A stretch of 64,000 nt of DNA from JASTVH01 sp042862465. GTDB taxonomy: Bacteria > Pseudomonadota > Gammaproteobacteria > Pseudomonadales > Oleiphilaceae. Below the pieces are notes generated by a model that saw nothing but the letters and a program-made list of their open reading frames with translations, did no database searches and was not told the DNA's origin. Below are positions 43,990-54,000 of the stretch, in pieces. The stretch is from positions 454,229 through 518,228 of the forward strand of contig JASTVH010000003.1 of NCBI GenBank assembly GCA_042862465.1, in the 5' to 3' direction. The position numbers and the translations under genes were made by a program. Positions within the stretch are counted from its first letter, which is position 1. Every line of letters starts with the position of its first letter.

Positions 43990-44440
43990 AGTTTTCTCCT
44001 TGTGGTTAACAGACCACCTTCGATACGACAGTGGTGCCAAACCGGCCTACTAGGACCTCGGCGAAGCGAGTCCGTTCCCTGGCGCTGTGTTGTTGGCACG
44101 ATTTTGAGGGCCGACAGGCTTTGGGTTGTCGACACCTTTCACTAGAACTTGCGCCGCACTCCGCTGGCGGGCCGTATTCATCCTGGCGCCGCCGGGTGCG
44201 TTTTGCCGCCGGTCCCCGCTACGAGAGCGAACCGGCCTTGCGATGCCTGTAACCGGGCAGGTTACCGGGGGAATGTTGCAATCTGAAGGCAAGCCACCCT
44301 GACACAGTGCATCGCCGTTTATCCAGCCTTGTCACCAGGCGGATAAACGTCTGTCTCCCTACTAACCATACTTAGAGGTTGCGCAGGAAATAGTCAACCA
44401 TGTTCCGGGCTTAGGGCGTATTCTGATAAACCGCGCGAGG
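43990..44440. other. Structured intergenic region, no gene recognised
   Basis: This 451-base gap lies between the Cys-rich small protein and the amidohydrolase, both on the minus strand. It has several hairpins: CCGGT with ACCGG enclosing CGCT with AGCG (44209-44235), GTAACC with GGTTAC (44249-44265), and a nested CGTTTATCC/GCCT stem (44316-44349). It resembles no riboswitch I know. It could be an untranslated leader, a small RNA or a remnant of a mobile element. Confidence 0.45.
44316..44349. terminator. Strong nested hairpin downstream of the amidohydrolase
   Basis: CGTTTATCC (44316-44324) pairs with GGATAAACG (44341-44349), and inside it GCCT pairs with AGGC around a 7-base loop, giving 13 base pairs with one bulged A. 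No T-run follows on either strand, so the role as a terminator is uncertain. Confidence 0.45.
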
Positions 44441-45574
44441 TCAGAGCCCGTCCAGCAGCCGGTCTGCCAGATCGCGGAAAATCCGGCGGCCGATGGGCAC
44501 CAGCGCATCGGGGAAATCATAGTCCGGTCGGTGCAGTTGGGGGTGGTCTTCTCCAGCGCCCAGGGCAAACAGGGCACCTTCACCGGAGGCCGCCAGCAGC
44601 GCCCCGAAATCTTCCGACCAGCGGAAGGCGTGATCAAGCTCGCGCACGGGGATGCGCTGCGCATCACAGGCTGCAATCACCGCCTGGGTACCCGCGGGTG
44701 AATTGATGGTGGCATCAAACACGTCCTCAAAGGCCACGCTGAGTTCCAGGCCCGCCTCGGCGGCGATCTGTTCGGCCAGTGTCGTGGCGCGGCGAACCAG
44801 GGCATCCATCGCGGTATTGGTTTCGGTGCGCAGGGTGGCCATCAGTTCGGCGTCCCCGGCGGCGGTGCCAAAAGCGCGTTCTCCCAGGCGCGCGCCCACC
44901 AGGGTGATCTGGCTGAAATCGGGCAGCGACTCTGGCAGGGATTGCAGTTGCTGGATCAGCTGGGCCAGGGCGGGGGCCGGATTGAGGCCATCCTCCGGAT
45001 GCGCGGCATGGGAGGTGCGCCCCTTGAGCTCCAGGATCAGTCCACGCGAGGCGCAGTTGAACGGGCCACTCTTGATGGCCACTTCGCCCAGTGGGAGCCC
45101 CGGCACGTTATGCAGGGCAAAGGCGTAGTCGGGACGCAACTCGCTGAAGCGCTCGTCAGCCACTACCTGATGGGCGCCGGCGCCGGTTTCCTCCGCGGGC
45201 TGGAACAGCAGGATGGCCCGCCCGGTTTGTGGGCGCCGGGCGGTGAAAGCTTCGGCCAGCGCCAGGAGAATGGTCATGTGCCCATCGTGGCCACACAGAT
45301 GCGCGATGCCGGGATGTCGGGACGGGTGCTCGTGGTTGGCCTGCTCCTGTATCGGGAGCGCGTCCAGTTCACAGCGAAACAGGACGGTGGGGCCGGCCCG
45401 GCCGCTATCGAAGACAGCGGCGACGCCGGTTCCGCCGAGTCCGTTGTATAGCTGATCCGGAACCAGGGCGGCCAGTTGCTGTTCCACCCAGTCCGCCGTC
45501 AGCCTCTCGGCATTGGACAGTTCGGGAAACTGGTGAAGGTGATGGCGTGCGGCCTGAAGGTCGAGCATGCTCAC
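44441..45574 (-). CDS. M20-family amidohydrolase
   Basis: A 377-residue zinc or manganese hydrolase of the M20/IAA-amino-acid hydrolase type. It shows HLCGHDGHMTILLALAEAF (metal His and Asp), FQPAEETGAGAHQVV (catalytic Glu pair) and SEDFGALLAAS near the C-terminus. Likely substrates are N-acyl amino acids. The start is GTG with an ATG two codons later. The GTG overlaps the stop of the upstream gene by four bases, so the two are co-translated. Confidence 0.9.
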   Translation of the reverse strand: MSMLDLQAARHHLHQFPELSNAERLTADWVEQQLAALVPDQLYNGLGGTGVAAVFDSGRAGPTVLFRCELDALPIQEQANHEHPSRHPGIAHLCGHDGHMTILLALAEAFTARRPQTGRAILLFQPAEETGAGAHQVVADERFSELRPDYAFALHNVPGLPLGEVAIKSGPFNCASRGLILELKGRTSHAAHPEDGLNPAPALAQLIQQLQSLPESLPDFSQITLVGARLGERAFGTAAGDAELMATLRTETNTAMDALVRRATTLAEQIAAEAGLELSVAFEDVFDATINSPAGTQAVIAACDAQRIPVRELDHAFRWSEDFGALLAASGEGALFALGAGEDHPQLHRPDYDFPDALVPIGRRIFRDLADRLLDGL

Positions 45575-45939
45575 TCCGTGATACGGGGGCGGCGATTAGA
45601 GCGTGGATCGTCCCAGTCGAGTTCTTCCGGATCGTACCAGCCGATGGCATCGAGCACCTTGCGTCGGGTATAGACCGATAGCGTGGTCCACAGCTCTTCG
45701 AAGGCTTCCAGACCCTTCTGACGACGCGCCTCGGTCTTGCCCTGCAGCTGGTTGATAATGACGGGCAGTCCCAGGGCCTGGCCAAGCTGGCCGGGCACCA
45801 CCACTTCCTGCCCCAGTACCTTCTTGCGGTGGGTGCGCTGTGCCAGGACCTCGCTCAGCGCCTCGGCGGCGCTCAGGGCGGTGGCGATGTCGAAGCCATC
45901 GCCAAGGTCCAGGGGATCGTGGTTGGGGATGTCGCCCAT
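45571..45939 (-). CDS. Hypothetical protein, 122 aa
   Basis: An unrecognised cytosolic protein. It contains ALSEVLAQRTHRKKVLGQEV and an acidic-basic C-terminus (DPEELDWDDPRSNRRPRITE). There are no membrane segments or known motifs. The ATG at 45939 is favoured over an upstream TTG at 45975, though no strong ribosome-binding site is seen. It overlaps the amidohydrolase gene by four bases and so probably shares its transcript. Confidence 0.6.
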   Translation of the reverse strand: MGDIPNHDPLDLGDGFDIATALSAAEALSEVLAQRTHRKKVLGQEVVVPGQLGQALGLPVIINQLQGKTEARRQKGLEAFEELWTTLSVYTRRKVLDAIGWYDPEELDWDDPRSNRRPRITE

Positions 45940-46305
45940 AGGGTGCGTCGTTTCCGGGTGTCGCAAAGCTTTCAATATAACGCGGCTTGGCGGCGTTTGT
46001 CGCTACCCCTGCGGCAATCCCTGAGGAGGGCCCGGGGTGTGAACCAGGTCGCAGATCTGTTGCAGCCGGATGCGTATTGTTGAGGGTGTGAAAACATGTC
46101 TTCACAAAAAACAATAAAAAGTGACAAACGCGAAAATCGGCAAATACAGTGGGAACGGCAACAAGCGTCAAACCACGAAGCGACAACAATAATTCGCGTC
46201 CCGACAGGCTCCAATAGAACGCGAACCGGCAAGAACCAAAAAATCAGCGCCGGCGCGGTAAAAGTAAAAAAGGGAGTCGGGGCAAGGCACTAGGGAAAAG
46301 AGAAA
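45940..46305. other. Intergenic region, A-rich right half
   Basis: A 366-base gap between divergent genes. Its right part (about 46084-46305) is visibly richer in A and T than the surroundings and has A-runs. It should hold the promoter of the DUF6160 gene, but I cannot place the boxes with confidence. A 65-codon basic frame at 46096-46293 is not convincing. Confidence 0.4.
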
Positions 46306-47307
46306 ATGGAAGGCCTGAAAACCCTTACAACCGCTGGCTTGCTGATTGCACTGCCAATGCAGGTCCTGTCCGACTTCAGAGCGCTTGATGATGCTGCGAT
46401 GGGTGATGTGACCGCGCAAGCCGGTATCACTATCGATCTAGAAACCGAAATGAGCATTCGACGCCTGGAATATCGCGACCAGGGCTCATTGATGATCGAC
46501 TCCATCCATCTGACCGATGGCGATTTCACTGGAATGCTGGATAACCTGCAAATGAAGATCGATATTGCAGGGGACAGTGAAGTCCTGACCTATGGGTTCT
46601 CTGAACTGGCGGAACGTGGTGCCAACGGCACGATCAGTTCTTCCGATCCCAGTGTCGCTGATGCGATGTCCAAATATGACCAGGGGGGCGCCTATGGGCG
46701 AACCTTTGACGACGGTGACGCCGTTATCCATATTGGCGCCACGGATTATGGCAATGTCTCCAGCATCAGTGATTTCGTCAATGCCGTTGACTTCGGCCTG
46801 ACCATCGACCAGATCGGCATAGTCGATACCGCGCGTACCCAGAATACCTCTCTTTTTTCCAATATCTCTATTCAGGGACGGCTGGGACCCACAGACATCG
46901 TTATCCACAACTCAGGCAGCACAAAAACCCTGGCCAACGGCAATCAGGTGGCCGAAGGTGGGCTTGAGCTGAACTCCTACTTCGCTGTGGATGATATGGA
47001 TGTCAATTGGGATATCGGCGATGTGTTGTTGATATTCAATCTCGGTGCCGTTGGTATCGAGAACATGCAGATTAATAACCGGTACGGGGCTGATGCAGGG
47101 ATGAACTTCGGTATGGCGTCCCTCCATGCTTCTGCCGCTAAAGGTGTTAGTGCCACCACCGGTGTTGAAGGGCTTCAAATCCACGATCTCCAGTTCAAGG
47201 GCGATATTCTCATGCCAACTTTCCGGATCGGGGATAAAAGCATTGGCTCGGTCAACTTCATAGACTTCGCCATCACCGACACATCGGCGCTCGTTTACGG
47301 TCACTGA
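46306..47307 (+). CDS. DUF6160-like exported protein
   Basis: A 333-residue protein. The N-terminus has a signal-peptide-like stretch (TTAGLLIALPMQVLS) followed by FRALDDAAMGDVTAQAGITI, the recognisable start of DUF6160 proteins. The rest is a beta-rich pattern of alternating Asp, Gly and hydrophobic residues (VDFGLTIDQIGIVD, ELNSYFAVDDMDVNW). Codon use and GC look lower than in neighbours. Family members are predicted outer-membrane or surface proteins related to the filamentous FilA type. It stands alone and is followed by a good terminator. Confidence 0.78.
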   Translation: MEGLKTLTTAGLLIALPMQVLSDFRALDDAAMGDVTAQAGITIDLETEMSIRRLEYRDQGSLMIDSIHLTDGDFTGMLDNLQMKIDIAGDSEVLTYGFSELAERGANGTISSSDPSVADAMSKYDQGGAYGRTFDDGDAVIHIGATDYGNVSSISDFVNAVDFGLTIDQIGIVDTARTQNTSLFSNISIQGRLGPTDIVIHNSGSTKTLANGNQVAEGGLELNSYFAVDDMDVNWDIGDVLLIFNLGAVGIENMQINNRYGADAGMNFGMASLHASAAKGVSATTGVEGLQIHDLQFKGDILMPTFRIGDKSIGSVNFIDFAITDTSALVYGH

Positions 47308-47314
47308 ACGAGTC

Positions 47315-47350
47315 CGGCCGGACGGGGTACAGTCCCTCCGGCCGTTTCCT
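47315..47350 (+). terminator. Rho-independent-type terminator after the DUF6160 gene
   Basis: CGGCCGGA (47315-47322) pairs with TCCGGCCG (47337-47344) around a 14-base loop that can pair further, followed by a short TTTCCT tract. Confidence 0.6.
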
Positions 47351-47479
47351 GCCCCACATTAAGTCCTGGTCAGGGGTGCACGCCGCCTGCCACAACGCCC
47401 GCTCCGTCTGGTACGCTGTCTTCATTTCGATATGGATATACGCTCTCGCCAGAGGGCGCTGCCAGCGCAGGACAAACGG

Positions 47480-47947
47480 ATGCCAACCAAGCAGTTACTG
47501 ATCGTTGCCCATGCTCCATCGCCCAATACGCAGGCCTTGCGTGACGCCGTGATAAAGGGTGCGCGGCATCCCGATATCGAGTCAGTCTCCGTGCATTACC
47601 GGCCGCCTCTGGAAGCGCGGCCGGAGGACGTGCTGGCGTGCGATGCGGTTATCCTGGGCACCACCGAAAACCTCGGCTACATGAGCGGAGCTCTGAAGGA
47701 TTTCTTTGATCGTATCTACTACCCCTGTCTGGAGCAGACCGAGGGGTTGCCCTTCACTTACTACGTGCGCGCGGGTCATGACGGTACCGGAACACGCCGG
47801 GCCATCGATTCCATAACCACCGGTTTGCGCTGGCGCCTGGTTCAGGACAGCCTGCTTTGCCGTGGCGCATTCCAGGCCGCGTTTCTGGAACAGTGTGAGG
47901 AATTGGGGATGGCCATGGCAGCCAGCCTGGATGCGGGCGTGATTTGA
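47480..47947 (+). CDS. Flavodoxin-like NAD(P)H oxidoreductase
   Basis: A 155-residue flavodoxin-fold protein. The phosphate loop reads LLIVAHAPSPNTQALRDAV and the second flavin loop GTTENLGYMSGALKDFFDRI. A YYVRAGHDGTGTRRAIDS stretch follows. It should bind FMN and act as a small reductase. AGGA precedes the ATG at 47480. It is the first of four close genes (C13 peptidase, tamA, tamB), although a role in that group is not clear. Confidence 0.85.
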   Translation: MPTKQLLIVAHAPSPNTQALRDAVIKGARHPDIESVSVHYRPPLEARPEDVLACDAVILGTTENLGYMSGALKDFFDRIYYPCLEQTEGLPFTYYVRAGHDGTGTRRAIDSITTGLRWRLVQDSLLCRGAFQAAFLEQCEELGMAMAASLDAGVI

Positions 47948-47958
47948 GGTCAAATGGC

Positions 47959-49368
47959 GTGAAAGTCTCTGCGAATCGGGATGTCCGCACACTCAGCCTC
48001 CAGCCCATCCACAATCTGATCCAGGGCGTGCGGTTGGCCCTCGCGCTGCCCCTCAAGCCTGGAATGCATGTCAATGTCTGGTGCTGCTGGTTTATCGCGC
48101 TATTCGGGATGGCTACGGACTGGTTACTGGGTTACCTGTGGGTTCCGGAGCCGCGCCTGTTTTACTGGGACGGTGTGGTGGGCAGTGGCTTCTGGCTGGC
48201 CCTGGTAGCACTGTGTGGCGGCTTCGGCGCATTGGTGTTCCGGCGATCGGGCTATGCGGTGGCGTTACCGTTGGCCTGGTTGAATGCGCTCTGGTTGCCC
48301 CAGATTATCGCCGAGGCGTTCTACAGCGGGCTGTTCGAACGGCTTGGCGAAACGGCTCCGCAATGGGTCCCGTTGGCCTGGTATGCCTTGCTCTCATGGC
48401 ATGTGCTGGTGGTTTTGCGGGTATTGACCTGGGTGACAGGCCGCTGGTGGCAGAGTGTCCTGGTCGGGCCACTGATGGCTGCGGTGCTCTTTCTGCCGGG
48501 CTTCTATCTCTACGTTCCCCAATTCTGGGAAGTCGATTACCAGGCGATGAACCGTTCCACCTCGACAGTGCCTCCGGTGGATGCCGAGCGCACGCTGACG
48601 CGCCAGTGGGCTCTGGTCCAGAAACAGCTTGACGCCGTGGCCCCGTCGGAGCCGGGGCAGGTGGACCTGTTCTTTGCCGGGTTTGCGGGGGATGCGACAC
48701 AGGCCGTGTTCAAGCGCGAAGTGGGCTATGTGCAACGCCAGTTTGACCAGCGGTTCGGCAGCAACCTGCGCAGCGCCGTGCTGGTCAATCATCCGAGCAC
48801 TTTAAACCGGGTCCCCCTGGCCTCGGTCAGCAACCTTCGTCGATTGCTGGCGGGTATGGGGGAGCGGGCGCAAACCAACGAGGATATTCTGTTCCTTTTC
48901 CTGACCACCCATGGCAGCCCGGAGCCTGCGCTATCAGCCAACTACCCGTCACTGCCACTCAACGACCTCACGCCCGAAGACCTCAACCAGGCGCTGTCCG
49001 ACAGCGGATTCAAGTGGGCGGTGGTGGTGATCTCGGCCTGCTATTCCGGCGGATTCATCGATCCCCTGGCGGCCCCGGATCGGGCCATCATTACCGCGGC
49101 ACGGTTTGATCGCACCTCCTTTGGCTGCTCCGATACCAATGACTTCACCTACTTCGGTCAGGCCTTCTTCGAGCAGGGCCTGGCTCACACGCATTCACTG
49201 ACCACCGCCTTTACCACGGCCCGTGAACGAGTGGCGGCCCGCGAGCAGGCCGGCGGCTATACCCCATCCCGTCCCCAGATGGTGGTGGGGCCGGCGATTG
49301 ACCGGTACCTCAGCGCACACTTTCCGTTGCTGACCACGCAACCGGAAACGACAGAGGAGCAGCCTTGA
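47959..49368 (+). CDS. Membrane-anchored C13 (legumain-like) cysteine peptidase
   Basis: A 469-residue protein with four or five N-terminal hydrophobic segments (about residues 40-185) and a C-terminal caspase-fold peptidase domain. The catalytic His is at about 318 in FLFLTTHGSPEP and the Cys at about 361 in VVVISACYSGGF, as in clan CD C13 enzymes such as legumain and GPI8. The GTG at 47959 has GAGG upstream; a TTG at 47944 would add five residues and overlap the previous gene. The stop overlaps the tamA ATG. Related bacterial proteins are uncharacterised. Cleavage of, or transfer onto, exported proteins at the membrane is inference. Confidence 0.85.
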   Translation: MKVSANRDVRTLSLQPIHNLIQGVRLALALPLKPGMHVNVWCCWFIALFGMATDWLLGYLWVPEPRLFYWDGVVGSGFWLALVALCGGFGALVFRRSGYAVALPLAWLNALWLPQIIAEAFYSGLFERLGETAPQWVPLAWYALLSWHVLVVLRVLTWVTGRWWQSVLVGPLMAAVLFLPGFYLYVPQFWEVDYQAMNRSTSTVPPVDAERTLTRQWALVQKQLDAVAPSEPGQVDLFFAGFAGDATQAVFKREVGYVQRQFDQRFGSNLRSAVLVNHPSTLNRVPLASVSNLRRLLAGMGERAQTNEDILFLFLTTHGSPEPALSANYPSLPLNDLTPEDLNQALSDSGFKWAVVVISACYSGGFIDPLAAPDRAIITAARFDRTSFGCSDTNDFTYFGQAFFEQGLAHTHSLTTAFTTARERVAAREQAGGYTPSRPQMVVGPAIDRYLSAHFPLLTTQPETTEEQP

Positions 49369-51080
49369 TGCCAGTGAATGTTCGCCACCTGGTGGCGGTC
49401 CTTTTCTGGCTTTTTCCCCTGTCTGCCCTGGCGCAGCAGGTGGACGTGCGTGTCCATGGCGAGGCGCCCGGGCTTCGTGAGAACATCGATGCTCACCTCA
49501 ACAAAGTGGAGGGGCGCGACAAGGCCGGCCTGCGCCGCTATGCCAGCTATGCCCGGGAAGAAGCGCGCCGCGCCGCGGAGGCGCTGGGTTATTATCAGGC
49601 CCGGGTCGAGACCCGAATCAAGGATGGCGATCCGCCGATCCTGCTCGTCACGGTGACTCCGGGCACGCCCGTCCACGTGCGTGGAGTGTCGTTGCGCATC
49701 GAGGGACCGGCTTCAGAGCTGGAGGCATTTGATATTCCCGGCAAGCTGCGACCGCAGCCGGGAGACCGTCTCGATCACGGCGCCTACCAGAAGCTGAAGG
49801 ATCGCATTCAGAACCTAGCCCTGCGTTACGGCTTCTTCGATGGCCATTTCAAGCGCCACCGCCTGTATGTGGATGCGAACAACGGCTATGCGGATATTAC
49901 CCTCATCTATCAGAGCGGCCCCCGGTACCGCCTGGGGAAGGTCCATTTTCCGGAGCAGCTGGCGCTCTCGGATGAATTGTTGCGGCGGTTTGTAAGGTTT
50001 GAACCGGGTACCCCCTACGATGCCGACAAGATCGCACGACTCAATCAGGACCTGCGTAACAGCGGCTACTTCCGGGAGATCCTGGTGGATGCCTCGCCGG
50101 AACAGGCCAAGGATCGCGTCATCCCGGTGGATGTCTCCCTCACCATGCGCAAGCCCCACGATTTGGGGGTGGGGGTTGGTTTTTCCACGGATGTGGGGCC
50201 GCGTACGCGCCTGAGCTGGACGGAGCACTGGGTGAACGATGCCGGACTGCGCCGGGGAGCGGACCTGGAAGTCTCGCGGCCACGCCAGAATATCCAGGGC
50301 TGGTACGAAATGCCTCTGGACCCGCCGGTCACGGACAGCATGCGCTTCACCGGCGGTTATCAGCGCGAGGATATCGAGGACACCAAAAGCAAGCTGCTGA
50401 CCCTGGGGGTGCAGTGGCAGCACCAGATGCCCAGCGAATGGCAGGAAGTGGTGTCCCTGAAATGGCATGACGAGCGCTTCAATCTCGGTGGCGATACCGG
50501 GCGTACCAGTCTGTTGCTGCCCGGGCTCAGCTTTTCCAAGTTGCACAGCGACCAGAGCATCGACCCGTCGCGGGGTTACCGGTTACAGCTGGATATCACC
50601 GGCGCCAGCAAGGAGGTTCTGTCCGATGCCAACCTGCTGCGCGGCACGGTCCTGGCCAAGGGGTTGACCACGGTGGGTGCGGGCCACCGCTTCCTGGCCC
50701 GATTGCAGGTGGGAGGGCTGGCCGCCAACGATTTCAGCCTGATTCCGCCCACCCTGCGGTTCTTTGCCGGGGGCGACCAGAGCGTGCGTGGCTATGGTTA
50801 CCGGACCCTGGCCCCCACCGACGAAGATGGTGACCTGGTGGGCGGCCGCTACCTGTTCGAGAGCAGTTTCGAGTATCAGTACCCCCTGTCCCAGCACTGG
50901 CGCCTGGCCTTTTTCGTGGATCACGGTAATGCCTTCGACAGCCTCTCGGAGCCCCTGAAAACCGGCGTTGGCACGGGCATTCGCTGGGTATCGCCGGTGG
51001 GCCCGCTGCGGCTGGATCTGGCCCGTGCCATGGATGACGGGAGTTTCCGGCTGCACTTCTCCATGGGGCCCGAACTGTGA
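49368..51080 (+). CDS. tamA: Translocation and assembly module outer-membrane protein TamA
   Basis: A 570-residue Omp85-family protein. A signal peptide (LVAVLFWLFPLSALA) is followed by three POTRA-type domains (to about residue 260) and a 16-strand beta-barrel ending in a Phe/Leu-rich C-terminal strand (FRLHFSMGPEL). The VRGY motif in FAGGDQSVRGYGYRT is the family's hallmark barrel loop. With TamB it helps insert or export outer-membrane proteins and moves lipids. The ATG overlaps the C13 stop, and its stop overlaps tamB by four bases. Confidence 0.95.
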   Translation: MPVNVRHLVAVLFWLFPLSALAQQVDVRVHGEAPGLRENIDAHLNKVEGRDKAGLRRYASYAREEARRAAEALGYYQARVETRIKDGDPPILLVTVTPGTPVHVRGVSLRIEGPASELEAFDIPGKLRPQPGDRLDHGAYQKLKDRIQNLALRYGFFDGHFKRHRLYVDANNGYADITLIYQSGPRYRLGKVHFPEQLALSDELLRRFVRFEPGTPYDADKIARLNQDLRNSGYFREILVDASPEQAKDRVIPVDVSLTMRKPHDLGVGVGFSTDVGPRTRLSWTEHWVNDAGLRRGADLEVSRPRQNIQGWYEMPLDPPVTDSMRFTGGYQREDIEDTKSKLLTLGVQWQHQMPSEWQEVVSLKWHDERFNLGGDTGRTSLLLPGLSFSKLHSDQSIDPSRGYRLQLDITGASKEVLSDANLLRGTVLAKGLTTVGAGHRFLARLQVGGLAANDFSLIPPTLRFFAGGDQSVRGYGYRTLAPTDEDGDLVGGRYLFESSFEYQYPLSQHWRLAFFVDHGNAFDSLSEPLKTGVGTGIRWVSPVGPLRLDLARAMDDGSFRLHFSMGPEL

Positions 51081-54000
51081 TCCGGCGGGTGCGATGGGTG
51101 AAAGCCGGCCTGCTGACGCTGGCCACGCTGCTGGTGCTGGTGCTTGCGATCGCCGGCTTTTTCCTCGGCACGGAGACCGGCGCGCGGCTGTTGTTCGACC
51201 GGGTGCCCGGTCTCACGGTGACGGCCTTCCAGGGTCGCCTGCTGGATCGCTGGCAGGCGGAGCGGTTGCGTTACGGATGGGACAGCGGTGCGATCGAATT
51301 GCAGCGGCCGGCCATGCTCTGGTCCGCCGGCTGTCTCTGGGAGGGGCAATTCTGCCTGGACCAGCTGCGGGTACGGGTCCTGGCGATCGAAACCCGGAGC
51401 ACCGCTGAAGAGGAAGTCGCGGACAGCGGTCCCCCCTCTCTGCCGACCATTCCGCTGCCGTTTCCGCTGAAGATCGATGAAGTCCATCTGGGTGAGCTGC
51501 GAGTCAATGGCACCGCGCAGTTGCAGGACGCTTCCCTGCGGGCCCGGGCGTCCGGCACCCAGGTCATCCTTGAGGCCCTGTCGGTCAAGCGGGACGACAT
51601 GGCCCTGCAACTGGAAGGGCAGCTGAAGATGGCCCGCGGATGGCCACTGGATGCCCGCGCCCGACTGACCATGCCGGATCCGGAAGCCAGGCCCTGGCAT
51701 TTCCGTCTGCACGCCACGGGCCCGTTGACCGGGGCACTGGAAGCGCGCCTGCAGGCAGAGGGCTACGTGGCCGGCTTCGTGCAGGGTACGGTCAAACCCC
51801 TGTATCCGGGCGTGCCGGCGGATATCACCGCGGATATCGCCGGCTACCCGAAGCCTGACGCTGTGCCAGCGCCGTTATACCCGCGCAGGGTGAAACTCCA
51901 GGCTGCGGGTAACCTGGATGACGGCTGGCAGGTCAGCGGGCAGGGACAGCTGGAAGCCGGCAAGAAAGCGTTACCAGTGGATCTCCGGGGGCATGTTGAT
52001 CTGGAACAGGCCCGGGTCGAACGCCTGCGAGTGACCACCGGGGAGGGTGGGCGTTTCGAGTTGAAAGGGCGGGTCGGCTGGGCCGAGGCGCTGCAGGTCG
52101 AGGCGAACGTGAACAGCCATGACATGCCCTGGCCCGCCCTGGTGCCCGTGCTGGCGGATCTCCCCGTCACCGCGAAGGCGCTTGAGGCCAATGTGAACCT
52201 GAACGGGGAAAACTATCAGGGGCAGCTCACGGCACAGCTGCAGGGACCGGAAGGACCAATGACCGTCAGCACGCCCTTCAATGGGGATTTTGGCGCCATC
52301 CACCTCCCGCAGCTGCAGGTTGATACCTCGCAGGGAAAGGCCGAGGGGGCTCTGGGCCTGACATTCAGCGATGGCCTGACATGGGATGCGGATCTGGCCC
52401 TCGAGCGCTTCAACACCGGCTACTGGCTGGAGCAGTTACCCGGCACACTGGCAGGTCAGGTTGCGACCCGGGGCAAGCTGGTGGGGGATACGCTCAAGGC
52501 CCAGGGCCGCGTGGACCTGACCGGCAGCCTGCGCCAACAGCCGGTGCGAATTCAGGGGGAGGGCGAATGGAATAATGGTCAATGGATGGCTCGGGATCTG
52601 GATGTCCGCATGGGGGATAACCGCATCACTGGGCGCATCGGTCAGCAGGAGGTCTTGCAGGCCCGGCTGAAACTGGCACTGAATCGCCTGAGCCAGCTGT
52701 GGCCAGGGCTTGGCGGCGAGCTCAGCGGCACCGCCAATCTCCAGGACCTGAGCGCCGATGCCAGTGGGGCCATTGACCTCGAAGGCGCTCACCTGGCGTT
52801 TCAGGACTATGTTCTGTCCCGATTCTCACTGCAGGCGAGCCGTAACCCCCAGGGCAAGCTGGACCTGACGACCCAGCTGGACAACATCCGATTCGGTGAG
52901 CAAACGCTCAAGCAGTTGCAGCTTCAGCTTGCCGGGACCCTCGACGACCACAGCCTGACAGTGACCCTCGACGATCCCCGCGGCCACCTGGAAACCACCC
53001 TGGCTGGCAATCTGGACTGGCCCACCTGGCAGGGCGAGTGGCGCAGCGCCCGCATCACTGTCCAGGATCAGACCTGGGCCCTGCAAGACCCCGCCCGGTT
53101 ATCCTTCAGCCCTGAGAAGGGGGTGTTTCTGGGGCGTCATTGTCTGGGTTGGGAAAGCTCCCGGCTCTGCGCCAAAGATCAAACCCTCTATCCACAGCCG
53201 AACGTGGCCTATCGCCTTGAACAGCTCCCGACCCTGGTGTTTGCCCCCTTGCTCCCCCCCGATGCCCAGTGGGACGCGGTATTGAACGGGGCTCTGGAAC
53301 TGCAGTTGGGCCCCGAAGGGCCTCACGGCCAGGTTCACATTGCCTCCCAACCGGGGGTGCTCCGGGTCAGGACCGCCGACGAGGATGCCGAAGGCACCGA
53401 CTCCTGGGTGCCGTATCGCTATCAAACCCTGGCGGTGGATGCCGAACTCCGTCCTGAAAACGCCAGCCTGCAGGTGCGCCTGGAAGGTGACGAACTGGGC
53501 CGCTTCAGTCTCAACGCCCAGGTGGATCCCAACGCCGACCCCCGCCCTCTGGATGGCCGGTTTGAGATCGAGGGGGTGAATCTGGCGCTGGCAAGTCCCT
53601 TTGTGCCGCTGCAGGTGTTCCGCGGCGAGATCAGTGGTTCCGGGCAGCTGGGCGGCCACCTGATGAATCCCCGGGTGCGTGGGGAGGTCCGACTCGAACA
53701 GGGGGCCGTGAGTGATCCCAGCCTGCCGATCAGCTTTGAGGACCTGGGGCTGACCGGGCGTTTCAACGAGCAGTCCATGACGCTGGCCGGCAATTGGCGC
53801 AGCGGGCGCAAAGGCCGCGGCCAGATCGATGGTCATATCCAGTGGGATGAGGGCGTGAAGGCAGACGTTGCGGTCACCGGAAAGGCGGTCTCGGCGCGGG
53901 TGGAACCTTATGCCGAAGTCAATCTCGATCCGGATCTGACGATTCGCTGGCAGGGGGGGCGCCTGACCGTGGCCGGCACCCTCGCGGTGCCCAGCGGCAA

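Noticed and set aside
43990..44440. Cobalamin or other known riboswitch
   Set aside because: I looked for a B12-box-like or other consensus core and did not find one; only generic hairpins are supported.
46096..46293. 65-codon basic ORF upstream of the DUF6160 gene
   Set aside because: No ribosome-binding site, low-complexity Lys/Arg/Gln content and A-rich DNA; more likely untranslated leader or promoter region.
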